Part shown: positions 8,316 to 16,920 of the stretch, piece after piece | Layout: each line of letters starts with the position of its first letter | Numbering within the stretch: the first letter of the stretch is position 1 | Source of the DNA: Bordetella genomosp. 5 | GTDB taxonomy: Bacteria; Pseudomonadota; Gammaproteobacteria; Burkholderiales; Burkholderiaceae_B | DNA length: 64,000 bases | Assembly (NCBI RefSeq): GCF_002261475.1 | Contig: NZ_NEVN01000007.1 | Location: 186,001-250,000, forward strand | Direction of reading: 5' to 3' | The notes under the pieces: generated by a model | What the model saw: the letters and a program-made list of their open reading frames with translations, nothing else | Told to the model about the DNA's origin: nothing | Databases searched by the model: none | Position numbers and translations under genes: made by a program

Positions 8316-9026
8316 TCATGCCTGGGCCGCTCGGTATGCGGCGACGATCCGGTCCCAGGCCGCCGCGCCCGGTTCGCCCGCCACTTTGACGAGCGAGCGC
8401 TTGAGGCGGTCGAGATTGGCCTGGCGCGCCGACGCGGAGACGCCGCCGCCCGTGCCGCGGTCGAAGTCGATCAGCCAGGCGTCGCCCGCCGCGTCGAGCA
8501 GAATGTTGAAGGCGTTGAGATCGGCATGCCAGACGCCGGCCGCGTGCAGGGCCGCGATGGCGCGTCCGGCGGCCTCGCAGGCCGCGGGCGCGAGCACGTG
8601 GGCCAGCGGCCGCACCTCGGGAATGCGCTCGATCAGGATCGCCGCGCGATAGATGAGCCCGCTGCGCCAGTAGCCGGCGGCCAGCGGCGCCGGCACGCGC
8701 AGGCCCTGGGCCCGCATCGCGGCCAGCAGCCTGAACTCTCGGAACGCTCGGGTCCGCTCTTCGCCCTGCCAGAGATAGGCCGCGCGCGAAATCCTGGCGA
8801 CGAGCCCGCCGCGCCGGTAACCGCGCAGCACGCCCTGCCACCCCGCCCCCGCCACGAACCAGGCCGCCGCCCGGCCGCCGGCCTGCACCGGCTCGGCCGA
8901 GGCGCCGTAGGCCTCGGGTCGCAACAATGTGGGATCGGGGCTCGCGATACGGCCCGGATCGAACAGCATGGCGCCGTCGTTCCAGGCGTGACGCGCGACC
9001 GGCTGCGCGCGGGCGTCAGCCGGCAC
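8316..9026 (-). CDS. kdkA: 3-deoxy-D-manno-octulosonic acid (Kdo) kinase
   Basis: The 236-residue protein belongs to the KdkA/WaaP lipopolysaccharide kinase family, which phosphorylates Kdo of the LPS inner core at the cytoplasmic face. Visible motifs are the lysine/arginine-rich RGYRRGGLVARIS segment, FREFRLLAAMRAQGLRVPAPLA, the catalytic loop HADLNAFNILLD and the metal-binding LIDFDRG. The GTG at 9026 overlaps the stop of the upstream haemoglobin gene. An ATG at 8969 would also leave the core domain complete but removes residues that the family normally has. Confidence 0.85.
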   Translation of the reverse strand: MPADARAQPVARHAWNDGAMLFDPGRIASPDPTLLRPEAYGASAEPVQAGGRAAAWFVAGAGWQGVLRGYRRGGLVARISRAAYLWQGEERTRAFREFRLLAAMRAQGLRVPAPLAAGYWRSGLIYRAAILIERIPEVRPLAHVLAPAACEAAGRAIAALHAAGVWHADLNAFNILLDAAGDAWLIDFDRGTGGGVSASARQANLDRLKRSLVKVAGEPGAAAWDRIVAAYRAAQA

Positions 9027-9441
9027 GATTGCGCATCCAGTCGGCCACGCCGAAGAACGAATGCACCAGACGCTCGACCAGCGCCGGCTCGATCTGCTGG
9101 TCTTGCATGGCGCGGCCCATGCAGGCCACCCACTGATCCCGCTCGATCTCGCCGATGGAAAACGGCAGATGGCGCGCGCGCAGGCGCGGATGGCCGAAGC
9201 GCTGAATGTAGTGATCGGGGCCGCCGAAGTAACCACAGAGAAACCAGAACAGCTTGTCGCGGGCGTCGTCCAGGCTCGGGCCGTGCGCGGCGCGCAGCTC
9301 GCGGAAGTCGGGCTCGAGGTCCATCAGATCGTAGAAGCGGTCGACGAGCGCACGCACGGCGGACTCGCCGCCGAGCAGTTCGAAAATGGTCTTGGTGGTG
9401 TCGAGCGGCTCGAAAATCGGCTCGACGCGGGTGGTGGTCAT
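9016..9441 (-). CDS. Group II truncated haemoglobin
   Basis: A 141-residue protein of the 2-on-2 globin family, group II (TrHbO type). The segment YFGGPDHYIQRFGHPRLRARH carries the proximal haem histidine near residue 91, followed by LPFSI and a conserved Trp (QWVACM). Such globins bind oxygen or detoxify NO or peroxide; the role here is not shown. The ATG at 9441 shares one base with the stop of the FtsX-like gene (TGATG), and its 3' end overlaps the kdkA start, so the three genes are probably co-translated. Confidence 0.9.
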   Translation of the reverse strand: MTTTRVEPIFEPLDTTKTIFELLGGESAVRALVDRFYDLMDLEPDFRELRAAHGPSLDDARDKLFWFLCGYFGGPDHYIQRFGHPRLRARHLPFSIGEIERDQWVACMGRAMQDQQIEPALVERLVHSFFGVADWMRNRAG

Positions 9442-11996
9442 CAGGCTTCTCGCAAGGTCACTAGGGGCGGCGTGCGCAGCACGCCGCGCAGGGCCAGCGC
9501 ACCGCCGGCCCAGGCGCCGGCCATGCCGGCGGCCATCCCGGCCAGCCACGGCCAGACGCGCATGGTAATCGTGAAATCGAAGACCTGGGTCGACAGCACC
9601 CAGGCGATCGCCGTCGCGCCGCCCGCGCCGAGCAGGCCGGCCAGGGCGCCCACGGCGAGCAGCTCGATGCGCTGGGCGCGCGCCAGCTGGGCCCGGGTGG
9701 CGCCCAGCGCGCGCAGCACGGCCGCCTCGCGCACGCGCTCGTCGCGCGTGGCGGTGAGCGCCGCCGCCAGCACCAGCACGCCCGCCGTCAGGGTGAAGGC
9801 GAACAGCAGTTGCACCGCCTTGGTCACTTCCTGCAGCACCGACTGCAGCTGCGACAGGATCGCGCCCACGTCGAACACCGTCAGGTTGGGAAAGTCACGC
9901 ACCAGGCTGCGCAAGACCGGCACCTTGTCGGGCGGCAGATGGAACGAGGTGATCCAGCTCTGCGGCATGTCGGCCAGCGCCGGCGGCGACAGAATGGCGA
10001 AGAAATTGACGCGCATGGTATCCCAGTCGACCCGGCGCACGCCGGCCACGGTCACCTCGGTGGTCTGCCCCGCCACGTCGAAGCGCAGCCGGTCGCCCAG
10101 CTGCAGGCCCAGCGACTGGGCCAGGCCCGATTCCAGCGAGACTTCGTGGGCCGCCGGATCGATCCAGCGGCCGGTGACCAGCCGGTTGCCTTCCGGCGGC
10201 GTGTCGGCGAAGGACAGGTTGAACTCGCGGTCGACCAGCCGCTTGGCGCGCGGCTCTTCGTAATGGTCGGGGCTGACCGGTCTGTCGTTGATCGAGACCA
10301 GCCGGCCCCGCACCATAGGCCACAGCCGCACCTGCGACAGCCCCTCGGCCTGCAGGCGGGCCAGCACTTCCGTGCGCTGGTCGGGCTGGATATTGATCAG
10401 GAAACGATTGGGCGCGTCGACCGGCAGCGTGCGCTGCCAGCCCGCGATGAGGTCGGTGCGCGTCATGGTGAGCAGAATCAGCGCCATCAGCCCGACGGCC
10501 AGCGCGCAGACCTGCGTGATCGTCGCGGCCCGCCGGCGCACCACGCCGGCCAGCGCGAAGCGCAGGGCCGGCAGGCCGCCGACCGCGCCGCGCAGGCGCG
10601 CCAGCAGCAGCACGGCCAGCCAGGCCACCAGCGCGAAGATCAGGAAGGCGCCCAGGAAGCCGCCGGCCACGACGGCCCCCAGCTTGAGATCGCCCGCGAA
10701 CCACCAGATCAGCAGCGAGAGGCCCACCGCGCCGATCGCGTAGCCGCCGGCGCTGCGCGCCCGGCCGGTGCCGGCGTCACGCCGCAGCACACGCGCCGGA
10801 GGCACGTGTCGCAACTGCGCCAGCGAGGGCAAGGCGAAGCCCAGCAGCATCAGCAGGCCGGTGACCAGCCCCTGCAGGGCGGGCATCAGCGAGGGCAAGG
10901 GCAAGGTCGTGTCGATCAGGCCGGCCAGCGCCATCACCAGCAACTGATGCACGCCGAATCCCACCAGGCATCCGCCCAGCGCGGCCGCCAGCCCCACCAG
11001 GGTGAACTCGGCACAGAGCATGGCGCTCACCTGCGCCTGTGACGCCCCCAGACAGCGCATGACGGCGATGCCATTGCGATGCCGCTGCATGAAGCGGCCC
11101 GCGGCCAGCGCCACCGCCACCGCCGAGATCAGCACGGCCAGCAGGGCCACCAGCGACAGGAAGCGCTGCGCGCGGTCGAGCGTGCGGCGCACCTCGGGCC
11201 GGCCCGACTCGAGCGTGGCGATCTTCTGACCGCGCTGCAGGTGGTCTTTGAGCCAGGTTTGATAGCCGGCGACCGCGGCGGGCTCGCCGGCCGCGAGCAG
11301 GCCGTAGCCGATGCGGCTGCCCGGCGCGACGAGGCCGGTGGCTTCGAGGTCGGACACGCGCAACATGACGCGCGGCGCCACGTTGACGAATTGCATGCCG
11401 CGATCCGGCTCGTAGGTCAGCACGCGCTCGACCTTGAGGCGGGTGTCGCCCAGGCCGATGGTCTGGCCCACCGACACATTCAGCAGCGCCAGCAACTGCG
11501 GGTCGGCCCACACCGTGCCCGGCGACGGCACTTCGGTGGTGGGCGCATCGGGCGCGAACGGCGCCTCGGCCACGCGCAACCGGCCGCGCAGCGGATACCC
11601 CGGCTCGACCGCCTTGATCGACACCAGTTGCGCGCTGTCGCCGGCGCTGGCCATCGACGGAAACTGCAGCGTGGACGACACGCGCAGGCCGCGCTCGCGC
11701 GCCGCGTCGAGAAAGGCCGCGGGCACCGGCTCGTCGGCGTCGAGCAGCAGGTCGGCGCCCAGCATCTGGCCGGCGTCGCGCTCGAGGGCACGCGAGACCC
11801 GGTCGGACAGGAAGCCCACGCTCGTGACCGCGGCCACCGCCACGATGAGCGCCAGCACCAGCAGGCGCAGTTCGCCCGACCGGGCGTCGCGCACCATCAT
11901 GCGCACGCCCAGCGCGAGCGAGGCCAAAAAGCCGGGACGGGCGCCGCGGCGCGCGGCGGAATCAGGGAAATCCATCATCGTTGAACCATGAACCAT
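9441..11996 (-). CDS. FtsX-like ABC transporter permease (YbbP family)
   Basis: An 851-residue inner-membrane protein with two FtsX-type modules: an N-terminal helix (about 45-65), a large periplasmic domain (about 66-260), a cluster of helices (about 265-480), a second soluble domain and three C-terminal helices. This is the YbbP/LolE-like layout. Such permeases normally work with a LolD-like ATPase (YbbA), but none is encoded next to it. Start candidates are the ATG at 11996 and tandem ATGs at 11978 and 11975; none has a strong ribosome site. It heads a set with the globin and Kdo kinase genes. Confidence 0.85.
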   Translation of the reverse strand: MVHGSTMMDFPDSAARRGARPGFLASLALGVRMMVRDARSGELRLLVLALIVAVAAVTSVGFLSDRVSRALERDAGQMLGADLLLDADEPVPAAFLDAARERGLRVSSTLQFPSMASAGDSAQLVSIKAVEPGYPLRGRLRVAEAPFAPDAPTTEVPSPGTVWADPQLLALLNVSVGQTIGLGDTRLKVERVLTYEPDRGMQFVNVAPRVMLRVSDLEATGLVAPGSRIGYGLLAAGEPAAVAGYQTWLKDHLQRGQKIATLESGRPEVRRTLDRAQRFLSLVALLAVLISAVAVALAAGRFMQRHRNGIAVMRCLGASQAQVSAMLCAEFTLVGLAAALGGCLVGFGVHQLLVMALAGLIDTTLPLPSLMPALQGLVTGLLMLLGFALPSLAQLRHVPPARVLRRDAGTGRARSAGGYAIGAVGLSLLIWWFAGDLKLGAVVAGGFLGAFLIFALVAWLAVLLLARLRGAVGGLPALRFALAGVVRRRAATITQVCALAVGLMALILLTMTRTDLIAGWQRTLPVDAPNRFLINIQPDQRTEVLARLQAEGLSQVRLWPMVRGRLVSINDRPVSPDHYEEPRAKRLVDREFNLSFADTPPEGNRLVTGRWIDPAAHEVSLESGLAQSLGLQLGDRLRFDVAGQTTEVTVAGVRRVDWDTMRVNFFAILSPPALADMPQSWITSFHLPPDKVPVLRSLVRDFPNLTVFDVGAILSQLQSVLQEVTKAVQLLFAFTLTAGVLVLAAALTATRDERVREAAVLRALGATRAQLARAQRIELLAVGALAGLLGAGGATAIAWVLSTQVFDFTITMRVWPWLAGMAAGMAGAWAGGALALRGVLRTPPLVTLREA

Positions 11997-12036
11997 CGGG
12001 GTTTACCGCAGGGAATCCCGCTATCATGCAGCAGGG

Positions 12037-12054
12037 CGAAAACTCGGGTTTTCG
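12037..12054. promoter_or_regulatory. Hairpin/palindrome in the dctP leader
   Basis: CGAAAAC-TCGG-GTTTTCG forms perfect seven-base arms 40 bp upstream of the TRAP receptor start. No T-run follows, so it looks like an operator or an mRNA structure rather than a terminator. A TATCAT -10-like hexamer lies just before it at 12022-12027. Confidence 0.35.
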
Positions 12055-12093
12055 TCAGCATACCTAATACAAAAGACCCCTGGAGAAGACATC

Positions 12094-13068
12094 ATGCGTA
12101 AGACGTGGCTAGCCGCCGCCCTGTTTGCCGCCGGCGCATTCGGCGTGACCGCCCCGGCCCAAGCCCAGACCACCCTCAAGATGGCCTATGCCCTGTCCGC
12201 TACGTCGCACTACGGCGCGGGTGGCGAGGCCTTCGCCAAGTCGATCGAAGCCAGCACCGGCGGCAAGTACAAAGTCCAGCAATTCGCCAACAGCGCGCTG
12301 GGCGGCGAACGCGAAGTGATCGAAGGGCTGCAGATCGGCACCATCGATCTCGCCATCGTCTCGACCGGCGCCACGCTCAACTTCGTGCCCGAAACCGGCG
12401 TCTTCGACATCCCCTTCCTGCTGCGCGACCTGTCCCACGCCCGTGCCGTGCTCGACAGCAAGATAGGCCAGGATATGCTCGCCAAGTTCCCCGATCGGGA
12501 CATCGTGGCGCTGGCCTGGGGCGAACAGGGCTTTCGTCACCTGACCAATAACGTCCGCCCCGTGGCCACTCCGGCCGACGCCAAGGGCCTGAAGATCCGC
12601 ACCACCGAGAACCCGGTCCACATCACCGCGTTCCGTCAGAGCGGCATCCTGCCGACGCCGATGGCCTGGCCCGAAGTGGCCACCGCCCTGCAACAGGGCA
12701 CGATCGACGGTCAGGAAAATCCGCTGTCGGTCATCACCTCGGCCAAGCTGTCGCAGATGCAAAAGTACCTGTCGCTGACCGGCCACGTGTACGGCCCCGC
12801 GCTGGTCCTGATGTCTGCCTCCACCTATGGCAATCTGTCTGCCGACCAGAAAAAGGCGTTCGATCAGGCCGGCAAGGACTCGGCGATGGCGATGCGCGGC
12901 TACGTCGACAACATCGAAAAGACCGGCGTCGAGCAGCTCAAGAAAGAAGGCATGCAGGTGACCGAGGTCGATCGCGCTGCGTTCGCGGCCGCCGTCGAGC
13001 CGGCCTACCCGCAGTACTACAAGAAGTTCGACCAGAAGCTGATCGAAGCAATCCGCGATACCAAGTAA
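12094..13068 (+). CDS. TRAP transporter periplasmic receptor (DctP family)
   Basis: The 324-residue protein has a signal peptide (about residues 1-24, cleavage after AQA). The DctP fold follows, with GGEREVIEGLQIGTIDLAI, the conserved R-x-x-x-N/P ligand-binding region KIRTTENPVH, and ALQQGTIDGQENP. It captures a carboxylate-type solute for the DctQ-DctM permease encoded next. GGAGAAG lies at a good distance before the ATG. The substrate cannot be fixed from sequence. Confidence 0.92.
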   Translation: MRKTWLAAALFAAGAFGVTAPAQAQTTLKMAYALSATSHYGAGGEAFAKSIEASTGGKYKVQQFANSALGGEREVIEGLQIGTIDLAIVSTGATLNFVPETGVFDIPFLLRDLSHARAVLDSKIGQDMLAKFPDRDIVALAWGEQGFRHLTNNVRPVATPADAKGLKIRTTENPVHITAFRQSGILPTPMAWPEVATALQQGTIDGQENPLSVITSAKLSQMQKYLSLTGHVYGPALVLMSASTYGNLSADQKKAFDQAGKDSAMAMRGYVDNIEKTGVEQLKKEGMQVTEVDRAAFAAAVEPAYPQYYKKFDQKLIEAIRDTK

Positions 13069-13143
13069 ACGCGCCTGCGTTGCGTGCACAGCCGTTCGCC
13101 CCGTGCGAACGGCTGTGTCCGTTCATCTGCACTGGATGTTCCC

Positions 13144-13644
13144 ATGCGCCTGCTGTGCCTTGCCGAAACCTATTTGTTCAAACTCGCGTCCGCGCTCGCC
13201 CAGATTCTGCTGGTGGGCTCGGCCTGCGCCGCCTTCTGGCAGGTGATCGCGCGCTTCGTGCTGCATTCGCCGGCCGACTGGAGCGAAGTCGCCACCCGCG
13301 CCCTGCTGATCTGGACCGTGCTGCTCGGCGTGGCGCTGGCCTTCCGTCACGGCGCCATGATCAGCGTCGAGATGCTGCGTAACGCCCTTCAGGGGCGCGC
13401 CCGCCGCGCGCTGGAGATCGCCATCGGCGCGATCTGCGTGCTGTTCCTGGGCACCCTCGCCTGGATCGGCGGCCAGATGACCTGGCGCGTGCGCTTCCAG
13501 AACGTACCCAGCCTCGACATCTCGATCTCCTGGATCTACCTGGCCATCCCGGTGGGCGCCACGCTCGCGGTGATCGCCGTGATCGCCCGGCTCGCGCGCG
13601 CCGAAGAAGACGACGTCCCCGTGCGCAACGACGCACAGGGCTGA
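13144..13644 (+). CDS. TRAP transporter small permease (DctQ family)
   Basis: A 166-residue membrane protein with four predicted helices, and with WSEVATRALLIWTVLLGVALAFRHGAM matching the DctQ consensus around helix two. The ATG at 13144 starts a hydrophobic helix directly; the open frame extends 20 codons upstream without a signal. It is the small subunit linking the DctP receptor and the DctM channel, between which it is encoded. Confidence 0.9.
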   Translation: MRLLCLAETYLFKLASALAQILLVGSACAAFWQVIARFVLHSPADWSEVATRALLIWTVLLGVALAFRHGAMISVEMLRNALQGRARRALEIAIGAICVLFLGTLAWIGGQMTWRVRFQNVPSLDISISWIYLAIPVGATLAVIAVIARLARAEEDDVPVRNDAQG

Positions 13645-13693
13645 GCCTCACGGCCCCGCCCACTCTCTCTGAATTCCTGAAGGCGAAAATCTT

Positions 13694-14971
13694 ATGTCGC
13701 AGTTGATGATCGTCACGATGCTGATCTTCTTCGGCCTGTCGGTGCCCGTGGCCGTGTCCATCGGGCTGGCGAGCCTGGCGGGCGTGGCGTCGAGTGGCCT
13801 GCCCTCGCTGGTGGTGGCGCAGCAGCTCTTCGCCGCGCTCGACAAGTACCCTCTCGTGGCCATTCCGTTCTTCATCCTCGCCGGCAACCTGATGGAGGCC
13901 GGCGGCATTTCCGAACGCATGGTCGACTTCGCCAAGAGCCTCGTGGGCGGCGTGCAGGGCGGCCTGGCCTGCACCTGCGTGCTGACCTGCATGATCTTCG
14001 CGGCGGTGGCGGGTTCGAGCGTGGCCACGACCTTCGCGGTCGGCGCCATCCTGATTCCCGCCATGATCCGGCACGGCTACCCCGCGCCGTTCGCGGCCTC
14101 GCTGCAGGCCTCGGCCGCCGAGCTCGGCGTGATCATCCCGCCCTCGATTCCGATGATTCTGTTCGCCGTGTCCACCGACACCTCGACCGGCGAGCTCTTC
14201 ATCGCGGGCGTGGTGCCGGGCATCCTGATCGGCGTCGCCCTGATGTTCTACGTGTGGATGTATGCACGCCGCAACAAGCTCGGCCTGCGCGACGGCGAAG
14301 GCCGGCTGCCGATCTGGCCCGCGTTCAAGCGGGCGTGGCTGGCGCTGCTGATGCCGGTGATCATTCTGGGCGGTATTTACGGTGGCGTGTTCACGCCGAC
14401 CGAGGCCTCGGTGGTGGCGGTGGTCTACGCCGTCGTGGTGGGCAAGTTCATCTACCGCCGCCTGTCGTTCCGCGCGATGTCCACGACGCTGCACAAGTCG
14501 GTCGTCTCTACCGCGGTGATCATGTTCGTGATCGCCAACGCGGGCCTTTTCAGCTTCCTGCTCAATCGTGCCGGCATTCCGGACATGCTGGGTCAATGGC
14601 TGTCGGGCCTGTTCGACACCAAGATCGGCTTCCTGATGGGCGTGAATGCCGCGCTCTTCGTGATCGGCATGTTCATCGAGACCTCGGCCTCGATCGTGGT
14701 GTTGGCCCCGCTGCTGCTGCCGGTGGCGCTGTCGTTCGGGGTCGACCCGGTGCACTTCGGCATCATCATGGTCGTCAACCTGGCGCTCGGCATGATCACG
14801 CCGCCCTTCGGCGTGAACCTGTTCGCGGCCTGCGCGGTGGCGAAGCTGCCGCTCGAACGCCTGATCAAGCCGCTGATTCCGTTCGTGCTGGTGGTGATCG
14901 CCTGCCTGTTGGTGATTACCTACTGGCCCGGCCTGTCGCTCGGCCTGCGCGATCTGGTCTACGGCCGCTGA
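13694..14971 (+). CDS. TRAP transporter large permease (DctM family)
   Basis: A 425-residue, about 12-helix inner-membrane protein with DctM hallmarks such as PLVAIPFFILAGNLM, the PPSIPMILFA hairpin and the late TPPFGVNLF repeat. It catalyses sodium-coupled solute import together with DctQ and DctP. It starts 49 bp after dctQ and ends 46 bp before the convergent gntR gene. No strong terminator is seen in that gap, only GC-rich self-complementary sequence. Confidence 0.93.
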   Translation: MSQLMIVTMLIFFGLSVPVAVSIGLASLAGVASSGLPSLVVAQQLFAALDKYPLVAIPFFILAGNLMEAGGISERMVDFAKSLVGGVQGGLACTCVLTCMIFAAVAGSSVATTFAVGAILIPAMIRHGYPAPFAASLQASAAELGVIIPPSIPMILFAVSTDTSTGELFIAGVVPGILIGVALMFYVWMYARRNKLGLRDGEGRLPIWPAFKRAWLALLMPVIILGGIYGGVFTPTEASVVAVVYAVVVGKFIYRRLSFRAMSTTLHKSVVSTAVIMFVIANAGLFSFLLNRAGIPDMLGQWLSGLFDTKIGFLMGVNAALFVIGMFIETSASIVVLAPLLLPVALSFGVDPVHFGIIMVVNLALGMITPPFGVNLFAACAVAKLPLERLIKPLIPFVLVVIACLLVITYWPGLSLGLRDLVYGR

Positions 14972-15017
14972 GGCCGAAAGCGCGCGGGCCCACCGGCCGG
15001 CGCGCGCGGGCCCCGCT

Positions 15018-15674
15018 TCAGTGGCCCTGCTGCAAAAATTCGGACAGCGCCGGTACCGTGTTGAGCACGTGCCGGCGCATCGCCGCCTCGCATCGATCGG
15101 GGTCGCGCGTGGCCAGCGCGTCGATCAATTCCTGGTGCGATTCGCGGGCGCGCAACGCGCGGCCCGGCTGACTCGACCACAGCCGCATGTACGGCTCGAC
15201 CACGGCGTGCAGCTCGGCGATCTGCCGCAACAGGCGCGGCTGACCACAGAAGCTGCACAGATATTCGTGAAACTCGCGATGCGCGGTGGTCCAGTCCAGG
15301 TAATCGCCTGAGCCCTGCTCGAGCTGGTCCAGCATGCTGATCAGGCGGCGCAGATGCTCGGGGCCCATGTTGAGCACGGCATTGCGCATGGCCAGCCCCT
15401 CGAGCACCGAACGGATCTCGAACACCTCCAGCATCTCTTTCTGGTCGAGGCCGCGCACGACGGCGCCGCGATTCGGCCGGATCTGCACCAGGCCTTCGGA
15501 GGCCAGGCGCCGCAGCGCGCCGCGCACGGGCATGCGGCTCGTGCCGATCCGCCCCGCGATCACTTCGGGCACGAGCCGTTCGCCGGGCGCGTAGCGGCCC
15601 AGGCGTATCTCGTGCTGAATGTGCTGGTAGGCCTCTTCTTCAGCGGTCAGTGCCGTCTTCTGCAGTTGCAGCAT
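15018..15674 (-). CDS. GntR-family regulator with FCD domain
   Basis: The 218-residue protein has an N-terminal winged helix-turn-helix (YAPGERLVPEVIAGRIGTSRMPVRGALRRLASEGL, about residues 20-58). A C-terminal all-helical FCD ligand domain follows (about 80-205), with the metal-ligand pattern D...H...H. It is divergent from the Bug receptor/GGT pair and convergent with the TRAP operon, so it may govern either. A near-perfect operator candidate lies at 15765-15781 in the divergent promoter region. Confidence 0.9.
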   Translation of the reverse strand: MLQLQKTALTAEEEAYQHIQHEIRLGRYAPGERLVPEVIAGRIGTSRMPVRGALRRLASEGLVQIRPNRGAVVRGLDQKEMLEVFEIRSVLEGLAMRNAVLNMGPEHLRRLISMLDQLEQGSGDYLDWTTAHREFHEYLCSFCGQPRLLRQIAELHAVVEPYMRLWSSQPGRALRARESHQELIDALATRDPDRCEAAMRRHVLNTVPALSEFLQQGH

Positions 15675-15764
15675 TGCTGATTTCCATAGGGAGGGATGCC
15701 GCACGGCAGTGCGTGTGCCGGGCGTGCGAGCGCCAGAGTTTAAGGCTATGGCAAAATAGCACAA

Positions 15765-15781
15765 ATTGGATCCAATGATCC
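15765..15781. promoter_or_regulatory. Overlapping palindromes, candidate GntR operator
   Basis: ATTGGATCCAAT (15765-15776) is a perfect 12-bp palindrome. It overlaps a second inverted repeat, GGATC-CAAT-GATCC (15768-15781). The site lies about 90 bp upstream of gntR and 130 bp upstream of the Bug receptor, next to a possible leftward promoter (TTGTGC, 16 bp, TAAACT). Confidence 0.55.
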
Positions 15782-15910
15782 ATAGATGCAATTCCCGATA
15801 GGCATGCCCGCCCCTGGCCGCTCTAATCGCCTTGGCGCGGCAACGCCGTCCTGTCAGGCGGGCCGCGCCATTTTTTGTCGACGAATCAATCAGATATACA
15901 GGGGAACCCT

Positions 15911-16885
15911 ATGAAACTCCGTCTCGCCCGGACGCTGCTCGTGGCCGCCGGCCTCGTGGCTGGCGCACAAGCCGCCGCGCAGGCCACCGACTGGCCGCAG
16001 CATCCCGTGAAGATCGTGGTGCCCTTCCAGGCCGGCTCCGCCACCGACCTGATCTCGCGCCAGCTGGGCGCAGCGCTGGCCCAGGAATTCGGCCAGCCCT
16101 TCGTGATCGAGGCCCGCCCGGGCGCCGCCGCCGCGATCGGCAGCGCCGCCGTCGCGCGCGCCGAGCCGGACGGCTACACCCTGCTGATGGGTGGCCCCGC
16201 CGCCATCGTCACCAACCGCTTCCTGCAGAAGCGCCTGGCCTACGATCCCGACAAATTCGAGCTGGTGTCGATGGTGGCCTACACGCCCAACATCCTGCTG
16301 GCCAACACGAAGCAGCCGTTCAAGACGCTGCCGGAGATGGTGGCCTATGCCAAGGCCAATCCGGGCAAACTGACCTACGCCTCGTTCGGCACCGGCACGA
16401 CCTCGCACATGGCGGGCGAAATGCTGAAGTCCGTGGCGGGCATCGACATCCTGCACGTGCCGTACAAGGGCGCGGGCGAGGCCATCCCGGCCCTGCTCTC
16501 GGGCCAGGTCTCGATGTACTTCGACACCATCATGACCGGTCTGCCGCAAGCCAAGGCCGGCGCGCTGGTGCCGCTGGGCATGTCCAACGCCAAGCGTTCG
16601 GCGCTGGCGCCCGAGATCCCCACCATCGCCGAGCAGGGTTTCGCCGGCTATGACATCGCACCGTGGTACGGTCTCGTCGCGCCTCCGGGCACGCCCGCGC
16701 CGGTGCTGGACAAGCTGAACCAGGCCGTCAACAAGGTGTTGGCACAGCCCGCGTTGCGTGACAAGCTTGCCGAAGCCGGTGCCGAGCCCCAGGGCGGCAG
16801 CCGCGCCGAGTTCTCCGCCTTCATCAAGGCCGAGATCCCGCGCACGCAGAAGCTGATCGAGCAAGCCGGCATCACGCCCCAGTAA
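15911..16885 (+). CDS. Bug/TctC-family periplasmic solute receptor
   Basis: The 324-residue protein has a signal peptide (about residues 1-24) and the tripartite tricarboxylate (Bug) receptor pattern: WPQHPVKIVVPFQAGSATD, IEARPGAAAAIG, DGYTLLMG and a C-terminal Q-S-P-like segment APPGTPAPVLDKLN. Bug receptors bind small carboxylates or amides in the periplasm. No TctA/TctB permease genes accompany it, as is common in Alcaligenaceae. The ATG at 15911 follows AGGGGAAC. The adjacent gamma-glutamyltransferase-like gene suggests a gamma-glutamyl or related amide ligand, which is inference. Confidence 0.9.
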   Translation: MKLRLARTLLVAAGLVAGAQAAAQATDWPQHPVKIVVPFQAGSATDLISRQLGAALAQEFGQPFVIEARPGAAAAIGSAAVARAEPDGYTLLMGGPAAIVTNRFLQKRLAYDPDKFELVSMVAYTPNILLANTKQPFKTLPEMVAYAKANPGKLTYASFGTGTTSHMAGEMLKSVAGIDILHVPYKGAGEAIPALLSGQVSMYFDTIMTGLPQAKAGALVPLGMSNAKRSALAPEIPTIAEQGFAGYDIAPWYGLVAPPGTPAPVLDKLNQAVNKVLAQPALRDKLAEAGAEPQGGSRAEFSAFIKAEIPRTQKLIEQAGITPQ

Positions 16886-16920
16886 TTTTTATTTCCACGA
16901 CTCATTCCACCTCCAGCCTC

